From Polychytrium aggregatum (Eukaryota; Chytridiomycota; Chytridiomycetes; Polychytriales): a stretch of 36,256 nucleotides of DNA. The notes under the pieces were generated by a model that worked only from the letters and a program-made list of their open reading frames with translations, did not search any database and was not told where the DNA came from. This document shows positions 7,744 through 26,151 of this stretch, piece by piece (the stretch's first letter is position 1; each line of letters opens with the position of its first letter). A program made the translations under genes and the position numbers. The stretch is from contig NW_026516469.1 in the NCBI RefSeq assembly GCF_025602895.1, forward strand, positions 1 to 36,256, written 5' to 3'.

Positions 7744-10361
7744 ATGTCCATCACGGCAAGCCAGCGGGCAGCCCGCTTCCCAAAGCCGGATGGCATCCCA
7801 GATCCGTTAAAGTTCATAGATCGACCAGCCCGCAAGCAGGTATGTGCTGCTGTCTGGTGTTTTGTTCGCCCCCGGTGCTGCTGTCCATGCCGCACATCAA
7901 GGCGCGAGACCCAAGACCAGATCGATCGCGCACCATTGGCAAGCTGGTTCGTGCCGCCAGAAAGGCTGCGGAATCTGAGCATCATTATCAATGTGCGACC
8001 TCTGATCTAGTTTTGCGGCCGTGTGGGCTCGACCGGTCTATTCTCCAGGTCAGCAAGCCCTCAACGAGAACTGTGAACGAGACATCCGGGACATGTAGGG
8101 AACCCGGGAGCGAGGGCAAATCGACGCACGCCCATCGATGGGAACCACTCTACTCATCGAACAGTTCATGTGCTGGGGTGAGTGGAGGTCTAAAACCTGC
8201 CTTGACATTTCCTGCTCAGACAACATTTGGTATGGGCGGTACAGCGGAGACAGCGGAAGGGGTCAAAGGTGAGCCATGGACCCGTATGCCGTTCTCTGCA
8301 TCATGTCGGCATATGGCTGCTTTGTGAAATCTCCAGGAGAGCATCTGTAGATTTTCCTGAATCAACGGACTCACGCCTTCGGCTGTTAGGCTCGAGAAGG
8401 CGACCACCAGATGCAGCATCGAAAAGGATGCCGGATACACCAAGGCCGCGAACCTGGACTCGCTGTTTTGTCTTCACTTTGCCCGGGGATGCTGCCACAG
8501 GGGCCACGAATGCACGGTGAGTCAGCGATTACTTGTTGACGAGAAACGCATGAGCAAGGATGGGCAGGACAGGCCAGAGGCGGAAACGACGGACCAGAGC
8601 ACACTCGGGTATTGGGCAAACCAACGAGGCACACACACTCGATCGGTCGAGGGTTAGCAACTGCCAGTGCCCAGGACATTCATACCACGCCGAGATCATC
8701 GGGTATCAAGCTCGAGTGGTGACAGTCAACGATTCCGCCGAGGGCCGTCCACCGGGTCCGAGCCCGCTGCTGATCGAGTTCCGTCTACACTACCATACCT
8801 CAGTACTTGCACAGACTCCCAGGCGACACGGATAGAATCGAAGCCACCAGGGACGCTTTCGGCCGCGAAAAACACCGGTAGGATGGCATACCGTCACCGA
8901 TCGCAGCAGCACAACCAGACAGAGTATTATCATTTCGCCTAATCAGTGGCTCAACACAGCGAACAACGAGACGACATGGGCGGAGGTAATTGTGTGCGTG
9001 CATCGTTAGGCCGGGATACAGTTTACCTTCGAGACCCCATTAACGATCTATTTCTCGGTGCAGTGGGCTCGTTCGAAACTGGAAACAAAACACTCTATGT
9101 CGGCCACGTCTCTGCCACAAAGGATATGGAATATGTTGTTCGGAAGCACTTTGGCGAATGGGGAGAGCTCGAGTCCGTGCGTTGCCTGGATCAGAAGGGA
9201 GTTGCCTTTGTGCAGTACAAGAATGTCGCCAACGCAGAGGTAAGCCGAGATTAATGGAACTGGCGTGCGGCAAGTATCGTGGCCCATGCCGTGGAATTGT
9301 ATTGCCTCGGGGCGGCATATCATTTGCAGTGCGCCATCAAAGCTTATGCAGTCACTCCAACCCAGTTTGCCAAAGAAGCCATGTATGGCCAAGCCCTTGA
9401 CCGAAACGAAGTCTTGAACGTCCGGTGGGCCTCGGAAAACCCCAATCCCAAGGGTAAGGCTGGCCTCGCTGCATTTTCAAAGGAAGGAGCATATCAAAAG
9501 CAACGCCGGTATCTGTAGTGTCTGCTCAACGCGGCTGCGTATTCAGGCATAGATTGAAGCCCTCCCCAAGAATGACAGATCCACGCCTTTGCAGATAGAG
9601 TTGCCATGCTTGAGCGATACTAACACCTGCAGTATGCGCATGCTTTCGCAGCTCAGGAAACCAAGAAACGCAAAGCACAGGAACTTGCTGCCACCAAGAT
9701 GTACGAGTCCCTACCCGTAGTTGGCGAGCTTGGAACGGTTCTGGATTATGGAAACTATTACACCGACCCAGCCGGCTCCTACGCATACCAAGGCTACTAT
9801 GGAAATCCACAAGCAGGATATTATGCAAACGACAAATATGGTGTCGCAGACGGTCAAAGTCAGCACGCCACGCTCTATTCCTCAACCACATTCGACCCAT
9901 CGCAGTCAACCGATCCTGTGGCGCAGGAGGCATATGCAAAATACTGGAACGAATACTATAGCTACTACGGCTACGCAGAGAGCCATCCAGAGCCGCTCGA
10001 GACCGGAGGAGCCAAGAAACCGAAAGTATCTGAAACCGTTACGGAACCGCTTGCATCACAGGAATCAGATTCCGATGGCCGTCTCCAGGAGCCGGATGCG
10101 CAACAACCTCTAGCAACAGCAGGCAGCGAGCTTGTCTCGAGTGCCATCACTGAACAAAGCAGCGAGCAGAGCAGCAACGTCCCGCACCCAGGACTAGCTG
10201 TGACTACAACCATCTCGGCCCCCAATTCATCCCTTTTTTCAAAATCGTCTCTGGAATATATCGCCAAAGCAGCAACATATACGAAAGCACTCAAGGACGC
10301 CAAATCTTCCACTTCGGCAAGCTTGGGATTGGTGGACTACGGCAGCGACGATGACGAATGA
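7744..10361 (+). CDS. CWC2: Pre-mRNA-splicing factor Cwc2
   Basis: Component of the Prp19-associated NineTeen complex that contacts U6 snRNA in the active spliceosome. Nine exons: 7744-7839, 8049-8094, 8220-8268, 8390-8516, 8804-8877, 8960-8985, 9064-9239, 9366-9453, 9652-10361, total 1392 nt, 463 residues. Domains: N-terminal RPARKQV motif at about 27-33; the fungal Torus element with YNIWYGRYSG at 48-57; a CX7CX5CX3H zinc finger (FCLHFARGCCHRGHECTYLH, Cys 91, 99, 105, His 109); RDDMGGVGSF at 134-143; RRM at about 148-225 (KTLYVGHV, GVAFVQYKN, VLNVRWASENPNP). The tail is Tyr-rich, then Ser/Glu-rich, ending LVDYGSDDDE like other Cwc2 proteins. Exon 6 is only 26 nt. The last intron has a perfect TACTAAC branch site at 9618-9624; the AG only 9 nt beyond it is skipped. 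Confidence 0.96.
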
Positions 10362-11280
10362 GAAAAGAAATTTGCTTTGAGACAAGTCGCACCGCTTGAT
10401 GCTAAAGCAGAGATTGTGAATATCTGAGGGCTCTGTGAAGGAGCTCATGGCCAACTGAAAACCTCGTGAAAAAAACTAGAAGTGGCTCACTCGTAGCTTG
10501 TATTCGTAACTGTGGTTCCATGGGATAATCCTTCAGCTCTTGGTTTGATCCGGGATACTGAGGGGTTGGCGAAATGAATAGGTCAGAGTGCCCAAGGAAA
10601 ACCTGACCGAGAACTCCAATGAGCCTATGCACATGATGGTGGCGCGTCGGTGACTATTCTGCTGCATTTGGCTATTGTAACTCCAGTCCCTGACGAGTAT
10701 GTGTGCACCTCGTCTCGAGGGTAATAATTGATGGTGAATATGAATGCACCCACCCCAAAATGGGACACAACGTGTTTGTGGAAATCGGATCAAGATAGGC
10801 ACATGGATCATGCACCATGAACATTCACATCGAATTATGCTCCGCGAGACACTAATAAGGATTGGTGGGAGTGCGGTGAGTACATCCGACGAGTACGAGA
10901 GCTCCGTGCAAACTGGGATTTCTGTTCACGAAGAAATACAGGTCGAACGAACGGTGAGAGTGCGCGATCTTTATCTTAGCGCGAGGGGGCTATGGCCATT
11001 ATGAAGGAGAGCGCGCATGTATTCATGTTTAAACGGCATATCCATCAAAGAAAGTACGAGGTTCTCGATTGCGTTGGTGGGTGCCGTGAAATTGAAAGTC
11101 AAGCAGATCCAATATATGAAAATCGCATGTTATCTGTGGTCAAATCAATTGGGGTGACCTCAGTTGAAGCGATCAAAGTTTGAGAAAGAACCAGAGTGGA
11201 TGTTGGGCAATTCCTGACCTTGAAATCGCGATACACAATGGTCGTTGCGGAGCACATCAAGAGACTATCCGCCCAAAAGT
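10362..11280. other. Tail-to-tail intergenic region (CWC2 / BAG-like gene)
   Basis: Relatively AT-richer DNA between two convergent genes. Three short frames (plus 10744-11004, plus 10992-11183, minus 10533-10811) show no family motif or splice partner; I do not call them. Confidence 0.5.
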
Positions 11281-17305
<6,025 letters not shown>

Positions 17306-17539
17306 CGATGGCGACGCTGAGATGCAAGAAGGCGCTGAGATGCTGGGAGGTGCAGGGATGTCAGAGGAGGAGGAGAAGCGACAGTGATTCGGACAAGAAG
17401 CAGTCTGTTTCGACGAGTGGCCGTCGGAGTGGTTGGAGTGGCGAGGTGCGATCGGATCAATGTGAGGGTGATGAGAGTGACGGGAATGGCGGGAGGCTGT
17501 GTGGCTACCAAGTTTGCGGAGCATAGGTGCACGAACGTG

Positions 17540-17660
17540 ATGTGCGATGGGTGCGATGGGTGCGATGGGTGCGATGGGTGCGATGGGTGCGATGGGTGCG
17601 ATGGGTGCGATGGGTGCGATGGGTGCGATGGGTGCGATGGGTGCGATGGGTGCGATGGTG
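17540..17660. repeat. 9-bp minisatellite (GATGGGTGC)n
   Basis: About 13 perfect copies, 235 bp upstream of the BAG-like gene's start codon. Confidence 0.93.
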
Positions 17661-18927
17661 TGGGGCCGAATGGCAGCCATTGTACAAGCAGAAGGTGCGA
17701 TGCGAGTGTTCACGGGTTTCCATGGACTGTTACCTTGGCTGCCGGTGGCTTGTGGCGGTCACCGAGATCAAAGGTGCAATTTGAGTGGTCTTGGTGGGTG
17801 CTGGACAAGGCGATTCAGAGAGCCAGCAATTCAGAGGAGCAAACAAGTGTGGAAAGCAAGATGCAACTGGGTGGAAAGCGAGATGGCTGCTGTCTGAGGC
17901 GAGGAGGCTGCAAGAGGGGAGCGGGAGGAGGGCGAGCGATCGCTGCCCGCCGGTCAAGCACCATTTATACCCGGTCTTGCCGAGGTGCTCGGACTGCCTC
18001 CCGCCGGGATCGACTTGATCCCCAACGGCGTTTGCGCGCGGAGTATCCTCGAGGTGTCCTCGGGGTGTTCTCGGGTCCCAGGGTCGCTCTGGCGATTGTC
18101 GGGAATCTTCGGGGTGCGCACGCAAGCCACTCCGCCAGCATCCGTGTGGGCATATCTCCGGCATCATCGGCATCATCGGCATCACCGACATCTCGTCGTC
18201 CCAAACGCCACCCAGGTTGTGGTTGTGGTATGGATGCTTTGTGATGTACACCCAGTTACCGGGCCGCAGTGCAATCCATGATCGGTTCTGGCAAGGTCAA
18301 ATGCATGGAGGCGCATCGCGGTTTATCACCGTGCATTGCCGGGCAGCCGAAGCGCCGTGCTGGGAAGCCGGCCAGGGTGCGTGGGAAAGCCGAGGCCGGT
18401 GCTGCGCCACCGCCGCCAGCCAGCCCGCCAGCCAGCCAGCCAGCCAGGGAGCTCTTGTTTGTGGGAGAGCGATGGCGGCTTGCGGGCGACTGGCTGGAAG
18501 CATGTGAACGGCCGGAAGAACGAATGAGGGTGTGAAGATGGAGGTGGAGGCGGAGATACGGAGATGGAGGTGCTGGGGTGGAGCGGCGTGGTTGCTGGGG
18601 TGGTTGCTGGGGTGGAGGATCGAGGTTGGGGGTGGAATGAGGATGATTGCTGGGGTGGAGGATAGAGGGTGGAAGGGGAGCCAGCAAAAGTGGAAGGAGG
18701 CCAGCAGAAGTGGAAGGAGGTCAGCAGAAGTGGATGGGTCGCTCATTGATGATGGCCTGATCGATAGATGGACTTTGTGGTGAGGTGATGTTGGATGAGA
18801 ACGATGCTGGACGAACAATGGTGGATGCGGTGTTCGGTGGCAGTTGTGTGAGCGAGATGTGTCCGGTGGGATGTGTCGGTGCGATGGTCGCTGCCGCAAG
18901 GATTGCATCGGCACTCGTGTCTCTCTC

Positions 18928-19007
18928 CACCAGGCACTCTCACCTCTCCACCAGGCACTCTCACCAATCCACCAGGCACTCTCACCTCTCCACCAGGCAC
19001 TCTCACC
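18928..19007. repeat. 21-bp minisatellite
   Basis: Four copies of a unit beginning TCCACCAGGCACTCTCACC; the third copy has AATCC instead of TCTCC. Confidence 0.9.
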
Positions 19008-19795
19008 ATCACCTCGATCCTCAAAGCACGTCCGAGACACCTCGAGACGCCCGAGGCACCGCACCACCCGACTTGCTTTGTCGCAGCCAACCGAGGCGCC
19101 TGTGTTCTCATTTGCCGTCGTGCTCTTCATGCGGCCACGCATCTGCACATTTCCGACGACAACAGGGCGGCGTGCCAGATGCCAGCTACCATCCACCGCC
19201 AAGGCTTTGTCGACACGGCCAATCCCCACCACGATATCTCGACGGTGACTTGAACTGCCGATCCAGGTGGCTGATTGCCGGATGATGGCTGTTGGCTGTT
19301 GGGTGGGTGGACCACGGAGAGGTGAGTGGAGCATGAGCAGGTGAGTGGATCATTGGCAGGTGAGTGGATCATGGGCAGAGAAAGTGAAGTCGTGCGGACA
19401 CCAGAGTGCTCTGATCAAGACAGTAACGGTGATTGTGATGGATACGGTTCCTGATCGCCGCCATCAGTCATCTCCTCCGTCGAGCGACATTTGCTGTCTG
19501 ACTCACTGACTGAGTCACAACCGAACTCGCTCTTTGATTCACCACTAGACTTGCTGGATGACCGATCGACCCTCACTGATCCAACGTCATCGGTTGGTCC
19601 ACAGAATGACTCAGCCAAGTCCAGATCCAGATCTGACCTTCCAGACTCTCGATCCTTGCAACTGCACCCGCTGTCGGCTCAGCCATCCAAGATCCTTGCT
19701 GGCCAGCGATCACAGGTACCGGTATTGTCGGGTAGCGACCGCACCCGGAACCGAGACCCGTGGGAAGCAGCCGCCGACCCCGTCCGATGTGCTCA

Positions 19796-19861
19796 TCCAC
19801 ATCCACATCCACATCCACATCCACATCCACATCCACATCCACATCCACATCCACATCCACA
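19796..19861. repeat. (CCACAT)n hexamer
   Basis: About 11 perfect units. Confidence 0.93.
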
Positions 19862-20421
19862 ACACCATCGGTGCAGTCACCCTCGAGGCCATCCAGCTGA
19901 GATCAGAGTCGATCGTCGCAGCGCCGACCGAGCCACCCACAGCGTCTCGCAATCGGACCGGATCGGTGGCTTGGCTGTTGGTGGCTTGGCAGTTTGGCGT
20001 GGCGGCTGTGGTGGAATGACAGCCTGGCTCGAACGGGATGGAGCCGGCTGCACCCATTGGCTGTGTGACTATTTTCTCAACCCGCTCCATGTTCATCCTG
20101 CACAATGGCTATGGGGATGGCCTGTTGGGTTCCATGGTTTCTTCTATGGTCACTTCACGTTTCGTGGCTCCTTTTATGAAATCGTTTGTCAGCCTCTCCG
20201 ACATTTGGTGCTGATTGTGTGCTTTCGTTCGTGAGGAGTATGGGACTGGCACTCCAGGTTCGAAATGCCTTTCAGGGGCGAATCTCGCCTTCGCTCCATC
20301 TCGGCCGCTCTCGAGGCTGGCGCTGAAGCTGTTTCCACAAGGCGACACCCACATTGTGACGATATTGCTCTCATTTTGCATTCCGAAAACCCGTTTCTCC
20401 TCAACTATAAATGCTTTTATT

Positions 20422-23400
20422 TCAGTGCCCTCTTTCCGCATCTCTCGATAGCTCGGCCATTTTACCAAGTAGTTCTAAACCGACAATTGCATCATCAACT
20501 CCTCCAATGTCAACCCCAATTAGCTTGGCAAGGATCGATTTGAGCAGGTCGCATTTTTGCTTGATGCATCGACACAGGTCGCGCTGTTGTTTAGTTGCGT
20601 TGACTAGATTCTTCTGCAAGCAATCGTAGTCTTCTTGTAGTTGGTAGTACTGACGGATTAGGTCAACCTGTCCGATTTCTCTCATTTCGGACCCGTGCAG
20701 TGTTCCCAGGCCGTTTTGCGAAGCACAGGTTGCTGCTACCCTGGACTTGATTTGGAGCCGCTCTTTCAGCTCGCTTTCCATGAACGAAAGCTTCAAAATC
20801 AATTCATCAAAGTACATCTTGCGCTCCTTCTCGTGCTCAAGATCCTCTCTTGCGGCCTCAAAGGTATCATCGTATTCCTGCTTCATGTCTGACAGCTGGG
20901 CCAGAGCACTCTCTACACTTAACGACTGGGCCGTGCCTTGGTGGAGCATGGACCGGACACAAGATGGCTGCGCGGATTCGTCGGCTGAGACCACTTTCGA
21001 GACATGTGGGGTTGGAGGCGGTGTTGCTGGGTGTTTCTGGGACGAGTCGGTCAATGCAATCCCAGGCTGCGTCGACTGGTGTGTGGTGTCATCGACTGCT
21101 TGAGGTGTAGCATTTGGTTGCGGTAGAGACTCGGATTTGAGCATCTGTCTTCTCAGGCTCTGTGAAGGCCAAGGTAATAATCAAAAGTGAATCAGCATCG
21201 GCACAAAACAGAGGGCACCGATTGTTCCCAAGACCGATAATGGGCATTCGTAAGCCCGCCTCCAAGAAAAGCTGTGGCTGTGTGGCTTATATTGCCAAGG
21301 TCCCGCCTACCTGATCAGAATTGTCTGCCTCTTGCGCCTTCATTCCGAGATTCTGCAAGGTACCCAGCATCCATTCGGAGCACTTGAGCTGGAGCGCCGA
21401 CTGCAGGGCCGTATCGCCATACAGATCTTGCATGTTGATGAGGGCCATGAACCGGGCATCGTGCTGTGCCAATTGTCGCCAGCACTCCACATCATCAAGT
21501 CGAGCGTCTTGGTTGAGCAGCGATAGCGAGTCGCTGCCCCTGGACAGTGAGCTGAAATGATGCTTCCACAGCATCTTCTTCATGTATAGCACCAACGACT
21601 GAAGATAGTACTCGATGGCATCCTTGTTGCTCTTGCTGCGCGATTCTTGCAGAACCAGGTGGTGGAACACGGTCTGGTTGCTGTTGTCGGCCACAAAAAC
21701 CAGATCGAAGGGGACCAAGTCGAGGAACTTGCTGAAGCAATCTTGTTCGTAAAAGTGGCTTGACTGGATGGCACGGATAAGGACGGTTTCGCCCAGTTTG
21801 TTGGCAATCCGCAGATCGGCTCTGGCCTGCTTCATGAGGGCGAGATGCCGGATCCGCCCAAAGTAAGCCAACCAATGAATTGCGGCGTTCCCGTTGTCGT
21901 CCAGAACACGACTCAGGTCGAATTTCTCAATCAGTGCCAAGTCCTCGCTGTCGCTCCCGCGAGGCTTGCGCAAGAGTCCAAAAAACTTGCGGATTTCTCC
22001 GTTGGTGCAGATGTTGAGCAAAATCTCCTTGTTCCGGTCCTCCGATGAGATGCTTTGGTATGGGTCTGAGCTCTCGACCAAAACCGCGGCGACTTCGCTG
22101 TCGATCCAGTCACGTTCAACGGGCTCCAAGCCTGGGTCGCTTAGCGAAGAGCGCGAGGAGGGACGTTTGAAAGTCGAGACCCCTCGATGGGGACTTTGGG
22201 CCAGATCTTGGTCGAGTCGCATGTCGTCATACAGCTGCTCGTATTTGCGCACGCGGCCATGGCGCAAGTCCAATGTCCCGTTCTGATTGTGGCCCAGCGA
22301 ATTGGGCTGTGATTGAGTCCGGATCCGGCCCCATCCTAGGCCTCGCAGGCTGTCCACTCGTGCATGAGAGTAGACAGGAGACTCAGATATCGACCGCCGT
22401 TGGCTTGTGTGGGTCCGAGCGAGGTGATATTTTGTCCCAGTGTAGAGTCTGTGTGCAGCCTCAAGATCAAGCTCATGCGAGGCACGTTCGTCGTCGTGGG
22501 CGCCGTGGACTGCATCCCTCGGTCTGCTGGAGCCATTGTGGCGCGGCCGCTTGTAGATCCCGGAAGGGTATCTCAGACTATCTTCGGTTTGGCGCTTGGA
22601 GGCGACAATGGTGACTCTGGTTGAGTGTTCTGGACGGTCTGGGTCGGTGGTAGGGTAACTAGTAGCACCCATTCGCCGGTAATCGGATGCTGAAGACGAG
22701 TATATGTGGTGCGGATCACGATACACCTCGGAAAGTCGTGTCGGGTCGTCGGCCTCTGGAGCGAGCTGCCTTGGGAACTTTGGAGTGGATTCGAAGAAAG
22801 TGGATATCGGAGCCAATGGCGGCGACGAAGACGGCGGGGAGACGGTGATGGCCGGATGCGAAGGGGTATTCTTGGAGAGGCCGTATGGCGGAGAGTCCCT
22901 GCTGCTCCGCGGTACAGACATACTGGCGCCTATTTCCCGGACCGGAGGGAGGTATTCTTCACAACCATATTTTGTGATGGCCGATCGCCCAGATTCGACC
23001 AGGGCACTGCAATTCAGGATAGAGAGAGGCTGGGTTAGAACAAGTCGTCGTGCACTGGCATTGCCATGGAGCTCGCACACAGCAACGACGCCGTGAGCTT
23101 CATGGACGTTCCGGGATGGTGTGGGCAGCAGCCTCAAGCAGGTTTCAGAGACCTACCTTGCGGGCGTTCGGCTTTTGAAAGACCAATCGTGGGTTGAGGA
23201 GCGAAGAGGCTGCAACGAATCGATGGGCTCATCCGGTGCCCTTCGAAGGGTAATCGGATAGCCTCCGGCCACGTCGTGTCCGTAAGGGCCATCGCGAACA
23301 GCCACGTTGGCATTCTCCCGGCTTGCGGCAGCACTTTCTGATGAATGCGAATAGAAGTGGCCGGATCCTTGCAGAGGATTGTCGGAAGAGGGCGGGCGAG

Positions 23401-24394
23401 CGATCAACATAGCTGGTGTGGAATCGACTTCCCATCCAGCAGAGACTCTTGGAGAATGGCGCCGAGAGACGGTGTCTGATGTTGAGGCGGGGTCTCGCCG
23501 GTGGGATGCCACAACCGCAGGCCATGCAGTGCCTGAGGAGCCGGAGCCGGGATGGACATAGCGACCTGAGCTGGAGTGAGATTGGGCATGCGATGCGAGC
23601 TGAGGACGAGCCGAGAGGCTGGAAGTGCTGCCGTAGGACATGGATGGCGGATACGACGTATCCAACCGATGCGAGTGCTGAGGGTCCGAGTCTGGAACGG
23701 TCGTGGAGTAGCCCCTGAGTCCCGAATGGCGAGCAGCAGGGTCGAACTCGACAATGGGTGTTGGCCTCTCGACTTGTGTGGCAGCAGACGAATCTCGCGA
23801 ACGCAGACGCCCATAGACGGGCGCTAAATACGACGACTGCGAGGAGTCGATGTGGTCGATTGAGGAGCGATAGCTCGAGCGATCGAGCGAGGGATACGGG
23901 TCGGGGCGATCGAGCAACGAACTTGGGCGATGATGGGAGCCATGACGGTCACTGAGTCGGGATGGCTGGTCGTCCGGTTGGGGGTGATCTCGGTGAGCGG
24001 CAGGGTAGTCGGTGCCAGATAGTCGAGCGGATGGTCGAGCGGATGGGTATGCATCCTCGTGGTAAGCCGATCGGTCGATATATGCAGTGTAATCGCTGGA
24101 GTCGATGGTGCTGTGGTATGGCTCGCGGCTGGGATGGTACGACCACGCAGACACCGAGGACTTTGGTTGTGGAGAGCGGGGCCGGGGGCCAAAGGAAGAT
24201 TCGGAAACGGCAAGCGGAGGCGGTGGCCAATGTGCCGACGAGGGGCGGTCGGGGTAGCTTTCGGGAGGATGTTGTCTTGTGAACATGGATGGGTCTCGAT
24301 GGGACGGCAGATAGCCGCTGGTGAAAGATCGGGCGGCGCCTGGTTCAGAACGGTAGGACGATTGCGGCGGATAGTCAGGGAGACTGCTGGACAT
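20422..24394 (-). CDS. SWI6: Swi6/Cdc10-like ankyrin-repeat subunit of the MBF/SBF transcription complex
   Basis: Swi6 family proteins bind no DNA themselves; they pair with Mbp1/Swi4-type APSES factors to control G1/S genes. Three exons: 24394-23157, 23006-21311, 21159-20422; introns 150 and 151 bp, 3672 nt, 1223 residues. Residues 1 to about 700 are disordered (Ser/Pro/Tyr/Arg-rich) and I see no APSES/KilA-N domain. About residues 735-970 hold degenerate ankyrin repeats in Mbp1/Swi6 order: LLNICTNGEIRKFF, VLDDNGNAAIHWLAYFGR, LRIANKLGETVLIRAIQS, FVADNSNQTVFHHL and INMQDLYGDTALQSAL. About 1060-1200 is a coiled coil (DMKQEYDDTFEAAREDLEHE and QEDYDCLQKNLVNATKQQRD), the usual partner-binding region. 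The protein is longer than yeast Swi6 (803). The family call rests on ankyrin spacing plus the C-terminal coiled coil; a degenerate Mbp1 paralogue is the alternative. Confidence 0.8.
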
Positions 24395-25689
24395 GATGAA
24401 TGGGATTATGCCGAGGTAGGGTTGAAGCTGGGGTCAAAGTTGGGATCGGGATGGAGGTTAAGATCGGGATGGAGGCTGGGGCTGAGGCTGAGGCTGAGAT
24501 TGTATTGATGAGCGAAAGACGGGAGCATTGACCAAAGGACCAGTGTATGGACAGGAGAGGTTGCCCGGGACGACACAGCCAATGGCCGGCGAGAACGACA
24601 GCGACTTGGGGGGGGGGCTGCGGGATGGGAGGACCAGACCGGCGGCCGAGAGGATCGAGATTGGTCAGGGACGCAAAGAAGCCGAGGCCGAAAGGGCAGA
24701 CGGCGGGAGAAGGAGGAGAGATGAGTGGAGACTCACCTCGAACGGATGCGGCGATGACGACCACGGAAGCGGCAGCAAAGGAGAGAAGCCGAATGTGGCA
24801 GGCAGGCAGACAGGCAGGTCAGGAGGACAGGGCGAGGGGAAATGCGGTCCAGCGGGAAAGCCGAGCAGAGATCAGGACGCAGGAAAGAGCGAGCGGAGCG
24901 GGAAAGAACCGAGCCAAGCCGAGCAGGAAAGAGCAGGAAAGAGCAGGAAAGAGCAAAGAAGGGCAGGAATGAGCCGGTGGAGAACGACCGAGATGGGCAA
25001 TGCGCAGGGGCAAGATGGATTCTGGGCGGGGACAAGGACGGCAATGGGTGAGTGGCGGTGGCGGATCACAGGGCGACGCAACGGGGACGGCGACCTGGCA
25101 AGATGACCGAGACACAGCAACCTGGGCGAGATGGCCGAGATGGCCGAGATGGCCGAGTGGAGATGTGATTGGCAAAGGCTGTGATGGGCAACGAGGCGAG
25201 GGCCGTGATGGGCAACGAGGTGACTGTGAACGAATGCCGGGACTCGGCACTTTGGAGCAGCCACGATGCAGAGTGGCAGAGTGGCAGAGTGCGGGCGAGA
25301 GGCCGGGGCAAGCTCGGCAACCAGGAGAGCGGCCGGGCCGGGCGAGGATCGGTGCGGGAGACGCTGCGGGAGACAGTGCGGGCGGCGGGGTCGTCCAAGT
25401 TGGAGGGCCCAAGTCGGAGGACCCATCGAACGACGGGGCGGGTGGAGTGCGGCCGGTGGTGTCGGCGTCATGTGCCCTGTTGCGGCCGCGGGGTTGCGCT
25501 TTGGCCGAGCCGGACAGATTGCGGGGTGGACGGCCAGCGAGGCGGACAGCGTGCGAGCTGGTCGCATTCTGGGGACATGATCCCTGGCCATGCCACAGAC
25601 ACAGCTCGGCGATATGTCAGAGCACATGATTCAGGAAGAAATGCTGCAACCATCGACGGACTGCTGCTGGCACTTGCTGCCACGACCCC

Positions 25690-25780
25690 GGCACCACCAG
25701 CACCATCAGCACCACCAGCACCATCAGCACCACCAGCACCACCAGCACCACCAGCACCACCAGCACCACCAGCACCATCA
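25690..25780. repeat. (CACCAG)n tract
   Basis: About 90 bp of CACCAG / CATCAG units. Confidence 0.9.
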
Positions 25781-26087
25781 GTCCGACCCCAAGAAGGTTG
25801 CCTCCTGGCGCCACGTCCCACGCGGCATCAGGACCCACAAGCGCTGGCCACCCCCATGGGCCGCCTTGTCTGCGCCGCCCCCACACAAGCACCGACCGCG
25901 CACACCGCGCACGCCGCGCTGGCTCGACAAGGGCCAGGGCGCGAACACCAGCGCCCAATCGACGGCGCCACGTGACAGGAATGGGCCTGCCGGCTCTGCT
26001 TCATCGGGCCCTCACTTGGATGTGAGTCGCTCTATTGCCATTACTGCTGTTGTTGCGGTGCACGAGCAAAACCCGTGGTGAAAACTC

Positions 26088-26149
26088 CTCCTGGCCCCCT
26101 CCTGGCCCCCTCCTGGCTCCCTCCTGGCCCCCTCCTGGCTCCCTCCTGG
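26088..26149. repeat. 11-bp repeat (CTCCTGGCCCC)n at the 3' end of the SANT gene
   Basis: Five to six copies alternating CTCCTGGCCCC and CTCCTGGCTCC, ending 2 bp before the stop codon of the three-SANT gene, hence in its 3' UTR. Confidence 0.9.
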
Positions 26150-26151
26150 CG

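Larger units (their letters stand above)
17306..20421. other. Repeat-rich region without a convincing gene
   Basis: This is 3.1 kb between the Swi6-like gene and the BAG-like gene. It holds four minisatellites (about 17540, 18420, 18928, 19796). Several long frames exist, including plus 19491-20234 and minus 18297-19334, but they run through simple repeats and lack recognisable motifs. One plus frame near 19640-19700 contains CNCTRCRLSH, a CxxC-like pair, not enough to call a gene. A spliced gene of small exons, like its neighbour, could be hidden here. Confidence 0.4.
24395..26151. other. Promoter side of the Swi6-like gene; low-complexity DNA
   Basis: Purine-rich (24640-24990) and GC-rich DNA with a (CACCAG)n tract at 25690-25780 and an 11-bp repeat at 26088-26149. 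Long frames on both strands are compositionally biased (Glu/Arg/Gly or His/Gln) and have no motifs. No gene is called. Confidence 0.5.

Noticed and set aside
19710..20105. Minus-strand frame with RVEKIVTQPM, resembling the start of spliceosomal SmE
   Set aside because: No following exon with the Sm fold could be found within several hundred bases, so the resemblance is treated as chance.
19491..20234. Plus-strand 247-codon frame
   Set aside because: It passes through the (CCACAT)n repeat as His-Pro, is Ser/Pro-biased and has no motif; not enough to call a gene.
24528..25106. Plus-strand frame rich in Glu/Arg/Lys/Gly
   Set aside because: Purine-strand bias produces an open frame; there are no motifs, no good start context and no splice logic.
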